64,000 bases of DNA from Conchocele bisecta (Eukaryota > Mollusca > Bivalvia > Lucinida > Thyasiridae): NCBI GenBank assembly GCA_029237695.1, contig CM055274.1, positions 19,829,505 to 19,893,504 of the forward strand, given 5' to 3'. Positions within the stretch are counted from its first letter, which is position 1. The number at the start of each line of letters is the position of its first letter. Position numbers and translations under genes: made by a program. The notes under the pieces are model-generated. The model made no database searches. It saw only the letters and a list, made by a program, of their open reading frames with translations, and was not told the origin of the DNA. Positions 23,844 through 34,800 of this stretch are shown here, piece after piece.

Positions 23844-24184
23844 AAACAGATACTAGATGACCACTTCAAGACACGCGTGGTTGCTTTCTGATCATGAACA
23901 GACATTATCATCGGAGAAAAATAGCAACAAAACCTATACAAAATTAAGCAGCACTCACTTGTTTATATGTCCGATTTACAGGGTTCCACTGTAGACGTAT
24001 TTCTGGGATAATCCTAGTATATATATAACAAATAAAAGCGCGCAATGGTTCACCGATATCAAAACATATATGTATAGCGAAAAATGCGTTCCTCTCATAT
24101 AATTATCTATTGTAAACAGGCATTGTGTTGTTTTATTTTCGGTATATATACGTCCATGTAATTCCTGTATCCGGTTCATTCCAG

Positions 24185-24261
24185 ATGACAAGAATAGAGT
24201 GCAGTTACCGTGTATTCCAGGGGATCCGAATTCCGATTATATCAATGCCAGTCTTATAAAT
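24185..24261 (+). CDS. RPTP exon: PTP domain, DYINAS motif (left arm)
   Basis: The 77-bp counterpart of 39,524-39,600 starts after CATTCCAG and ends AAAT/gtacgt. It encodes DKNRVQLPCIPGDPNS then DYINASLIN, the same peptide as the right arm. Confidence 0.92.
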
Positions 24262-24926
24262 GTACGTATATCTGAAATAGCCCGTTTCCTTTCTTGGTTA
24301 ATTTCAGGTTATGTTCTGCCTGCAAAATCCATTAACTTCGTTAATGATGGTATCGTGCATTGCTGTAGAGCAGAACTGTATATTACGGATTGTCTGTATG
24401 CATGCCTATTTACATTGCAAAAAAATGTATTTTGCATGTTATTTCCATATCCAGCCAATTGTGTTTAAGTTTCGATACACATACAAATGTATTAACCCCT
24501 CGTGATCTCACGCGACGCTGTTGACTGATGCTTTTTTGTTTGACGCCATTACTCTCCAAAGCGCTGTCAATAACGACACGCTATTGACCAGCAACGTCGC
24601 TAATCCATGCATTGCAAGAAAATAACCCGAAACTTGTATCGTCATACGTATTTCGTTATTTAAATTTTTGAAACTATCAGACAATGAAATGTGAATTATT
24701 AATATAAGTAATAAAACCATAAGCTGTTCCATTAAACATTTGGTTTGATTAAAGTTTGCGGTGAATGCACTTTAAACAGACCATACATATTGTTCCCAGC
24801 ATGTATTCCTCAAGTTTTGCTACTTGATGTTACCTTGCTTCGATGTAAAATGTAGAAATAGTGATAGTGCACATATTGAATATTTAATAAATTAATTTTG
24901 TACCGAGTAGTGAACTATAACTTAAC

Positions 24927-25227
24927 TTATCCCTTCAACACAGTGCGTCTGTGCCGTGAAACATGGTACCGTGAAACAATTTTGATATCCTGGCAATACG
25001 ACATAATCACTGCGTATGAATATGTGCGGTGGCTGGGGTTATGTTTTGCATTTTATAGCCATTTGTAGGTGTTGACGGGATAAATAGAATAGTAGGTTAG
25101 TGCCGTGAATGGGAAACTATATCTGGCGCGGCACGGAAACGGGATGTGCTTGACAGAGTCTCGCCCATCCCGTTTCCTGAGACTTGTCAGATATGTTTAC
25201 CCATTCACGGCACTAACCTACTATTCT
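24927..25227. mobile_element. MITE-2 composite (left arm)
   Basis: The outer unit TTATCCCTTCAACAC...GTGTTGACGGGATAA is at 24,927-25,083; the hairpin GAATAGTAGGTTAGTGCCGT...CGGCACTAACCTACTATTC is at 25,086-25,227. Confidence 0.88.
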
Positions 25228-25850
25228 CTATGTATTGGTTGCCTCGCCTTCTGTCTGTTTTCAATGCAAGTCCCACTCATACGCGCTTCCAACTTGCGAT
25301 ACTACGACGTTATTGGCCGTCTGACATCGCAGCTCAAATGTGCACGTCACAACAGGATGCGTGCCATGTGAATTTCCGACAACAAGGTGTGACGTCTAGA
25401 TATAAATAATTATGACTGTCCTACGTATTGGAACATTTAATGAATACATTTAGTAGATATATTCGCAATATGTGATTAATTGAGACGAAATGCTATACTT
25501 TCATTGGTCTATAAACTAGGGCGAACCATAAGTATAACGTATTGTTCACATATTGTATTTTATATGAGCAACTCCTTACATAAGCCTCTTTTCCATGTAT
25601 ATTCACCCTAATAGTTATAGTTCAGCCAAGTGTACAATGAATGTCCCATCCGTGTATTGATGTTCCGCTTCCTATAAAACGATTAATCATTAAATCTAGT
25701 AATAATATATAACGTATTTGTCCAGTGATGGGCTTAGAAAGTAGTGCGAACAATAATATACCATGCATACACGCACGTATACCTGCATCCAGGATCGTTA
25801 ACACATACATGTACATAATACTGACATTCATCTAAACTTTCTAATTCCAG

Positions 25851-25887
25851 GGATACAACCCGTCAAAACAGTACATAGCGTCACAAG
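25851..25887 (+). CDS. RPTP micro-exon: YIASQG motif (left arm)
   Basis: The 37-bp counterpart of 36,223-36,259 encodes GYNPSKQYIASQ. It is the last exon on this arm; the next one (DIWRMVW) has no copy before the arm ends at 27,498. Confidence 0.87.
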
Positions 25888-25889
25888 GT

Positions 25890-27498
25890 AGGTGTCATAT
25901 AGATAGTCCATGGACACCCTTTCACCCCTAGGTAACTGGAATGGATTTTGATATGTTAATTATGCAGCCAATCCAATTGTCACAAAATATTTTCAGATTA
26001 GTCCATTTATGAACAGGGGATGGTTTTTGTTCTCAAAAATGTGAAAATTACTTGCAAAATTTGCAAATCCTGATGAGACGGCTCGGCACATGCCGGCTCA
26101 TCTGGGGGCCGTTTCACTAAACTTGATATGACTATTATGTTCGTAAGTGAAAAACTATGATCAGTCTGCAAATATACATTAACAATATTTTCTTGTAAAC
26201 ATTGTATGATCAATAAATGTAAGTCCATCGATTGAAATTTCCAGACGATCCTAAAATTGTACTTACGAACAGAATAGTCATATCAAGTTTAGTGAAACAC
26301 CCCTGGATCTGCACTGTTTCCATCATGTTGCTGGGATAATTTGTGCCCCAGTGTGCGTACTTGGATAATGTGAACAGCAAAAGTCAGCTGATTTCACCTC
26401 GACTCTTGTATTAGTTTTAACATAACAAGTGTTATTATCGATCGTGCCTGTTACATTTAGTCAGTCGGTTGAAGTAAGAAACACGGTGCTTCGTTTCTGG
26501 ATATCCTAATTATCATATGCGTTTACCTGTATAAACTCTCACTCTAAGGGCTGTTTTCACAACCCTCACCCATACTCATTTCAACGAATTTAGCTCAGTT
26601 AACGTCTAGTTACATAATTATGCATGTAATTGAATAGCGCTATACATGTTCACAAACATGATGCCGTGTCGTATCACGTCGCGTGAGTTAGTGGTTGTTG
26701 AGTGGTTGGCGACCTGCCTTGATCGTGTCTCAAGCAGAGCTATAGATACGCTGCGTATTTGCGTAAATACCCAATTCAAATTGCCAAAAACCCAATTGAA
26801 GTCTGGAGTAGCGAGTATCAAAAATCAATACAAATTTTATGGTACGTTCATCATGCTGCAGAAAACGATAAACACATCACATTTATAGCATATGTTTCGT
26901 ATTTTCCATGAACAAACATCTTGGTATTTCATTAGAACAATTATAATGAAATGCCAATACATGTTTTTGTTTCGAAGCAAATTATTCAAGTATCGCTGTC
27001 TGTTGATGTGTAAACAGTAGTGTGATTTTATTTTACCCAATTCAAATTTTGAAATACCCAATTGTTTCAGAAATGATGGAGTGACAATACTCAATTACTG
27101 ATTCCTTATCTGGAGCCCTGTCTCAAGTGTATACTAGTATTACTTCTGTGAATGCCAATTTCAAGTCAAGTCAGTCAAGGACGAGTTAAGGGAATTACAT
27201 GTAGAAGCTGTGTATACACACATATTAACACTTACAAATATATCCTCGAAAGGCCAACAAAAAATGCGTTTATAAAATAAGGGAATACACACAATTCTAA
27301 TGTCAGCTTGATCCCAATTATATGGATGACAATACGTGTACAACTCGCACGAATAATTGAGAAATGTATGCTTGATCATCGTTTGATTCAAAGATAATTG
27401 CTTCCGAAATGTGATGGATATATGTATAACATATATGTGAACATTAGCTCGTTTCTGTACACTATGCAGCACATGGAGTTGCTATGTTGACCATCTTA
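25890..27498. other. Left-arm intron after the YIASQG exon, no further exon
   Basis: Contains a MITE-1 and a decayed dyad around 26,925-26,965. Partner 34,541-36,220. The DIWRMVW exon expected next is absent. Confidence 0.65.
26104..26303. mobile_element. MITE-1 copy in the last left-arm intron
   Basis: The ends are GGGGGCCGTTTCACTAAAC and GTTTAGTGAAACACCCC; the subterminal bases read TTGATATGACTA instead of TTCGTACGACTA. Confidence 0.85.
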
Positions 27499-27998
27499 NN
27501 NNNNNNNNNNNNNNNNNNNNNNNNNNNNNNNNNNNNNNNNNNNNNNNNNNNNNNNNNNNNNNNNNNNNNNNNNNNNNNNNNNNNNNNNNNNNNNNNNNNN
27601 NNNNNNNNNNNNNNNNNNNNNNNNNNNNNNNNNNNNNNNNNNNNNNNNNNNNNNNNNNNNNNNNNNNNNNNNNNNNNNNNNNNNNNNNNNNNNNNNNNNN
27701 NNNNNNNNNNNNNNNNNNNNNNNNNNNNNNNNNNNNNNNNNNNNNNNNNNNNNNNNNNNNNNNNNNNNNNNNNNNNNNNNNNNNNNNNNNNNNNNNNNNN
27801 NNNNNNNNNNNNNNNNNNNNNNNNNNNNNNNNNNNNNNNNNNNNNNNNNNNNNNNNNNNNNNNNNNNNNNNNNNNNNNNNNNNNNNNNNNNNNNNNNNNN
27901 NNNNNNNNNNNNNNNNNNNNNNNNNNNNNNNNNNNNNNNNNNNNNNNNNNNNNNNNNNNNNNNNNNNNNNNNNNNNNNNNNNNNNNNNNNNNNNNNNN
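27499..27998. other. 500-N assembly gap at the inner end of the left arm
   Basis: There are exactly 500 Ns. On the left, sequence homologous to 34,541-34,560 ends at the first N. On the right a 35-bp minisatellite begins within a few bases. This is the join between two pieces that need not be neighbours. Confidence 0.9.
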
Positions 27999-28736
27999 TT
28001 TTATAACTTGTACCGAAATATTTGGAAGAGTGGGTTCCATGCATTGTGCCAAAATATTGGAAGAGTGGGTTCTAGACCTTGTGCGTAAACGTTGGAAGAA
28101 TGGGTTCTTGACCTTGTGCCGAAACATCGGAAGAGTGGGTTCTAGACATTGTGCCGAAACATTGGAAGATTTGGTTCTCGCCTTTGCACAGAAACATTGG
28201 AAGTGTCGGTTCTGGACCTTGTAGCGAAACATTGTAAGAGTGAGTTCTAGAGCTTGTGCAGAAACGTTGGAAGAGTGGCTTTTCGACCTTGTGCTGAAAC
28301 ATTGTAAGAGTGGGTTCTCGCCTTTGTGTCGAAGTGTTGGAAGAGTGGGTTCTAGACATTGTGCCGAAACATTGGAAGAGTGGGTTCTCGCCTTTGCGCT
28401 GAAACATTGGAAGTGTCGGTTCCAGGCCTTGTTCCGAAACATTGGTAGATTGGGTTCTAAACCTTGTGCCGAAACATTGGAAGAGTGGTTTCTCGCCTTT
28501 GTGCCGAAACATTGGAAGAGTGGTTTCTCGCCTTTGTGCCGAAACATTGGAAGTGTGGGTTCTGGACATTGTGCGGAACCATTGGAAGAGTGGGTTCTGA
28601 CCTTGTGCGGAAACGTTGGAAGAGTGTGTTCTAAACATTGTGCAGAAACATTGGAAGAGTGGGTTCTAGATCTTGTGCCGAAGTATTGGAAAAGTGTGTT
28701 CTAGACCTTGTGCCGAAACATGGAATAGTGGTTTCT
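27999..28736 (+). repeat. 35-bp minisatellite, about 21 units, beside the N gap
   Basis: The unit is GAAACATTGGAAGAGTGGG followed by TTCTAGACCTTGTGCC (35 bp); GAAAC starts fall at 28,156, 28,191 and 28,226. Variants include TTCTCGCCTTTGTG and AAGTGTCGG. The unit has few stop codons, so long ORFs appear on both strands (HSSNVSAQ-type repeats); these are not genes. It lies in the RPTP intron just after the KCIQYWP exon. It is unrelated in sequence to the 4.6-8.7 kb array. Confidence 0.93.
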
Positions 28737-28777
28737 TATCGTTTCAATAAAAAGGACAGCAAACGTTCTGAACTTAC

Positions 28778-28897
28778 CTCTTGACAGAGAAATTCCCTAA
28801 TCGTAAACTCGGAGCGGGCGACCTCAGAAATCAAAGTAACGGATATGGCACCGTAATTAGCTTCTCCCTCATTTGGCCAGTATTGAATGCATTTCGT
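28778..28897 (-). CDS. RPTP exon: PTP domain, KCIQYWP motif (last exon visible)
   Basis: This 120-bp, phase 0-0 exon encodes TKCIQYWPNEGEANYGAISV then TLISEVARSEFTIREFLCQE. KCxxYWP followed by a beta-strand region (YG-I-V ... FTIREF) is the standard continuation of the PTP domain after IVMLT. Acceptor GTATTACAG, donor AGAG/gtaagt. The next exon, which should bring the WPD loop, is not found. Downstream come only the 35-bp minisatellite, the N gap and the inverted left arm. Confidence 0.92.
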
Positions 28898-31800
28898 CTG
28901 TAATACGATGTATATAATCATTATATTAGAGTGGAATTAAATAGAAAATAAATTAAACTTCGAAATATATTTTGTAAGCTGATAGATAATGACAATACAA
29001 TGACAATACAATGACAATACAAACCACATGCAGAAAACCACATCGAAATATTTTAATACGATCAAAAGTTAAGAAACTTTTCATATCAATACAATATTAT
29101 GCAAATATATGCACATTATTTCCAAACTAATTATAAAAGTCGTAATAAAACACGTAGCGACGAAACCAAGAAACCCCGAATTCGATTCCCACCTCCACCG
29201 CTGCGAATGGTCGATTCGGCGTGTCCTTGGGCAACACAACTTCGTGCCAGTTTAATTATTAAAACGTTTCTTCGTCACGCTGATCTTCGTCCCGTCGTCA
29301 CGAAGAAGCGAAGAGACTAAATGTCCCTAACGAGCCACCATAGTAATGGGATTTGTAATGGGCATTTTTGTGTGTGTCACCGGTCCGAGCATTTCACCTG
29401 TGATTCTAACATCAGTGGTATTTAGGCAGTAATTGTTGTACTAAAATGTGAAGATACTTGTGATTTGTAAGACTGGTCTATTGGTGTAATGGGTGTAAAC
29501 TTCGCAATGAAGTAAATCATATTCATACATGTACTCATATGTGGCTGTGACTGGAGAAATGGGTCTTATCTGATTTGTGACCAGTGTAACTCATGATCAA
29601 ATTGCACGTTCCTGTCGTCTGACAACGAGTTGCATTGCTTGTCTGAAGCAAGCATGGACTAAACGACGGACTAGCGAACGGTACATATCCTGATAAGAAT
29701 GTGCAAATGCACAGGCTGCTCTAGATCTACACTGGTTCCAAAACCCATAAGCCACATGTATCTAGTCAGAGACACATATGCCGGAATTACACCCTGGGAG
29801 ATCTCCAGGGTGTCCGGCTTAGAGAGGTATCACTGTGAATCAGGCATGTGATCATTCTGAGCCATTATTGTGTGATTTGCGATCACGTACAGACAGCATC
29901 ACATGAGATAAATCACCAAAAAACTCATAAAAAATAAAACCACAGATGTTTTCTTGGTGTCCGGTTTAGAGAGGTTGCAATTGTACTATTATTTGACACA
30001 TTGGTAGAAATGTTGCTGCGTAAACTGCTGTTAAAGTGTCACCAATTAGTATGTATTCATACATGTTACTATACAAAGTGGACGCTATACGCGGCTTCTG
30101 ATCAGATATGAAATAGTGCACGAGCATACTATAGCATTTATTGGTCAATATGTATAGGTTATTTAATATGTATGTGGGTATATGCATGAATTTCGTAGCG
30201 TGCGGTATTGCTCGACGTTAGCAGCGCAATATATTTTGCGCGGACGAAATAATTGCACGTAACCACATACAAATCAAATAACGTTTGTATTATACATGTA
30301 GCCTACATCACTTACAATTTACAAATATATAACATATACATTAATTAACTATTTTCGAGATGAAACGTAGTCCCTGCACTGACCAATAAGAATTCACGAG
30401 TGTCAATATGAAGAAAAAATCATTGTCGGCTTGCGTTTCATGGGTTTCTATGGGAATGAATTGAACGTACGCATATAATAACGTACTATACACGTACAGT
30501 AGCGCTTTTCTGCAGGTCAACTATACGTACTATACCAATACTATACGTATACTATCCCAAATACGATATGTTTTCTATACGATATGCATATAATATAAAC
30601 GTACGGTATGTTTGTACCGTACATACCAACCTATATCGTATAGATATACCATTCAAATCGTACGTTTATACGATTTGTATACATGTGTATAAGTCTGGTA
30701 CGTTTGTATCGTACAAACATACCATATTTCTGTACGGTATAAATGTACCAGAATACCGTAAATGTATACGATATATTAACGGTGTTGCCGTGTACTATTT
30801 GCCCTAATATTTGGTCCGCCCCTAATATTTGGTCCTCTTTGGAGTCGAGAATTTCTTTAAAATGAGAGGTGTTTTCAGTAGAATGAAAAGCCACACTTCG
30901 GGTATGGTATATTCATACCATATCCGTACTGATATATCGTATATACGAACGGATATCGTATGTTTGTATAATATTCGTATAGTACGTTTGTAATATATCA
31001 AACAAACTGTACTATACGATGATACGGTACAAACATACCAATATTATATGATCATACGATATACTCATTAAATATACCAATACTATATGATTACGATATG
31101 TATACGATATTAGTATATACAAATAGGTAAGGAGCAGAAAAACGCTACTGTACTTATTATATACGTACTTTTGTTTCCCATTGAGAAACATAATGCAACG
31201 CAAAACGTCAATATTTTTCCATATTGACGTCTCTCGAGTTCATATTGGTCAGTGCCGGAATTACGTTTCCCCTCGCAAACTATTTCTTTCTAAATCGCCA
31301 CTAATGTGTTTATTTTATTTACATTTTGTATATTTGTTGAAGTGCATATACGTTGCGAATGATGTACGTATATAATAAACAGGTTATTTGATGTGTATGT
31401 GGATATATGCCACTCGTTCCGCCGCGCAACGATATTGAGCGTTGCGGAACTCGTGCATATATTCACATACACATCAAATAACCTATATATATGGTAGATG
31501 TTATGGCTCACAATGCTGAATTACAATTTGTCGGCTGCTGTTCATTTTCTTAAATGTTCCAGTTGTATCAAAAACAAAAATAGTTTGGCATCATTCCAAT
31601 GGACATAGTTATAAAGTGCTATCAAACATTTTATTATTGAGAAACAATACAAAACTGTTATAATAACAGACAGAAAGCTTGTTTTCTCGCATGACCGAAA
31701 TAGGATATGAATACTAGAGAAAACGAGCAGGGGCTCACGGATACCTGCGACCGACGCCTAGACCGACGAACCAAAACAATAACGCAAAATCAAAATTGTT

Positions 31801-34800
31801 AAGTGTTTGTGTAACGGACGGACGGACGGACGACCGGACTGTAAGACGAAAACCATATGCATTCTATCCCTCGGTATTACTTTCCTACAGTGGAACCTCT
31901 CTAAACTGGACACTGTGGACTCTATGGAATTTCGAGAGCTCACATACTTGACGTACACTGTAAACTCTATACACTGGACATCCTTCGGACCTCCCATGAT
32001 GTCCGGTTTGGAGAGATTCCATTGTACATATACAGGTAATTATCGTTATCTCGAAGTTGACCTGACTGAGCAAAATATATCGACATCGAGATAAAGAGAA
32101 TCAGCTGTATTAGACACGCCATGTGATTTCAAATAATTTGTACCTAAAAAACATATGTCTCGTGAAAAATATTTACAAAATGTTACAAATGTTATTTTCG
32201 ACGTCATTTCAAGAAATATATTTCATGTAAAGTCGCACATGTTCTTGGGTAGAAAATCACGTGACGTGTCTCATATTTGAATATTTTATAACAAAAGGTT
32301 ACATACCGCTCCATTTTCCATGCAACCAGTGAGCATGACGATGTTGTATACGTTCTGTGACCAAACCATTCGCCATATATCGTCTACTGTAGACTTCATT
32401 GCGCCTAATTTAAAATATTTACAAGGTGCATGATAACGTGGTTATAACAACAACAACGGTGGCTGAAAGTGTTGAAATATTGCCCACTCCAAAGTAAGTA
32501 TTATTTGATATTTTCCTTAATATAAAACGGATTTTGATGAATTATAACTCAGCAAACGCGTCTTCATCAGCTGCATTTGGTCTTCCCGGGACTTCAGCAC
32601 AGACTTATGTCGTTTTTGCCGACACGGAAATCGATTCTTCGCAAAAACGAAAGAAGTTTGGGCCAAAGTACACAGACCACAAAATGCAGATTAACATCAA
32701 AATCCGTTACGTAATAAGGACAATATAAAAGAATACGTATTTTTAATCGGATGGATTCTGGAAGTTTCAGTACTTGTTGTTGTTGTTAGTACCACGTGAT
32801 CATACACCTTGATTTAAGCGGGTTGCCAATTAAATACGACGCAACTATTGAAGGCAATGCTCCCGAAAGCGATGAAGCGTGCATAATAACGGAGAGTTTG
32901 CATACAACGATAAGGTTATACTGAAGAGAACAACTAGGCAGTTATCGTGAACATATATGTGACCGTGACTGGAGGATGTATATAATTATGTAACTGTAAC
33001 GGATCAAATCGCACACTTCTGTCACCTGATCACGATATATATTGCTTGTTAGCAGCTTACCAGTTTAGGTGTTTCATTGCTGAAATGGCCAACAGGGCAC
33101 ATTCTGATCGGACTGTGCGGATGCACAGGCTGATTTTAATGTACACTGGTAGCGAAACCCATACGCAACATTTCTCCAGTCACGCACATACAAATGGGGA
33201 GTTGAAAAGACACGTAACAATAAGTATGTGTTAAAACAGCAGTTGACACAAACCATAAATTAGTTTAACAGTTTAATTTCCATACATTCCAAACCAATAA
33301 TCAGGCTTACTATATTGCATATGATGGGCTCTCGCTGTTTCAGGAATTAGGTCATACAACGATACATTTGGCTCCAATCGTAATTGCTTCATAAGAGTGA
33401 TGTGATATATGAATATAATATATGTGAATATTGTTTTATTACTGTATACTATGTTGTACATTGAGTTGCCATCTCCGCCATCTTTGTATGTACAAGCTAT
33501 CGTACAGTTTCACCTCTTCGACCGTTTGACACATACAGCAAATTATATAACAGTAAGACTAAACATGTGGTGCAATACATCATAGACATATATGAAAACA
33601 GCGTGCTATAAATATTATGTCAGACAACTGTGCAAAAGACGAGATATCTGAGCATTTCTTCCATCAATCTCAAAATACATTTCAATGTGTAAGCTTTTCT
33701 ATCTGATGAACAGTTTATTGGTAGTGTGTACGTTACCCATAAGCAGAGCCATGTCTTCTCGCAAAGTAGTCAATGCACTATAGGAATGAATGGCCTTTTT
33801 GTGGAATTTAAGGCCGGAAGGCCTTCGTCCAGTATTCCCGTGACTTTTCCAAGTTTATATCCCCCGATAAATTCCACAAAAAGGCCATTCATTCCTTATA
33901 ATTCCAGCATTTGAAATAAATTTATCAAGAAAATGTGGTTATTTTCCGTTTTCTTAAGAATTATTTTAACCTCGCCTCACGGTTACTGCCTAAACCTGAT
34001 CACAGTTGCTATGAATTTATTGTATTCATCCGCACAGCTGCGATTGTTAAGGCCGCCATTTAAATCGGGTTTCGTTTTCCCACTATTTTCCTCATCATAA
34101 AATCATTTTACGGGACGCTAGGCACAATTAAAAGTTTGCATACGCGCATTGACATACGGCAGTCATTTGTTTACATGGACAGCAATGACAGCGCACCTGT
34201 AGAAAGTTGTTCGGAGTGGGAGTTTACTGGGATATAAATTTTGGACACAATCCTTGCTACGGGCCAATCAAATGTTAGGGAATTGTGTAAATATAGTTTG
34301 TGCTGGAATTATTCACAGGTAACTGCGTACATGTACATTGGATTTGATACAGTATGTATGGTAATACTGGTGTATATTGACAGCATTGTGTATTTATCTG
34401 ACTGTTACACAGCCATTACTGGATTCTCAACAAATTGTGCTGAAAACAACAAACAAATTGTATTTTTGTATATGTCATATTATTTGTGGTATAGGTCAAA
34501 AGCAACACAGGGTAAAACCGTCTGATGATTTGTGCACTCTAAGATAGTCAACATAGCAACTCCATGTGCTGCATAGTGTACAGAAACGAGCTAATGTTCA
34601 CATATATGTTATACATATATCCATCACATTTCGGAAGCAATTATCTTTGAATCAAACGATGATCAAGCATACATTTCTCAATTCTTCGTGCGAGTTGTAC
34701 ACGTATTTTCATCCCTATAATTGAGATCAAGCTAACATTAGAATTGTGTGTATTCCCGTATGTTATAAATGTATTTTTTGTTGGCCTTTCGAGGATATAT

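Larger units (their letters stand above)
1..27498 (+). repeat. Left arm of a ~27 kb imperfect inverted repeat
   Basis: The whole stretch is a reverse-complement counterpart of 34,541-53,914, in collinear order. Anchor pairs are 2,002-2,274 with 51,547-51,816; the transmembrane exon (10,547-11,189) with 47,618-47,747; 18,783-18,841 with 44,891-44,949; 21,912-22,108 with 41,666-41,862; 22,770-22,857 with 40,915-41,002; 24,185-24,261 with 39,524-39,600; and 25,851-25,887 with 36,223-36,259. Exon lengths agree exactly once the false gap is removed. The arm is longer than its partner because of a minisatellite insertion (4.56-9.43 kb), a LINE (12.2-13.1 kb) and a pogo element (14.4-17.5 kb). It ends at an N gap. 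The outer limit cannot be seen because the homology reaches the first bases of the window. Confidence 0.95.

Noticed and set aside
27462..28704. ORFs up to 361 residues with HSSNVSAQ-like repeats on the minus strand and CAETLEEWVL-like repeats on the plus strand
   Set aside because: They come from the second 35-bp minisatellite, whose unit lacks stops in most frames; one also reads through 500 Ns.
29155..29330. tRNA gene
   Set aside because: Only a B-box-like motif is visible; I could not fold a cloverleaf, so it is listed as SINE-like instead.
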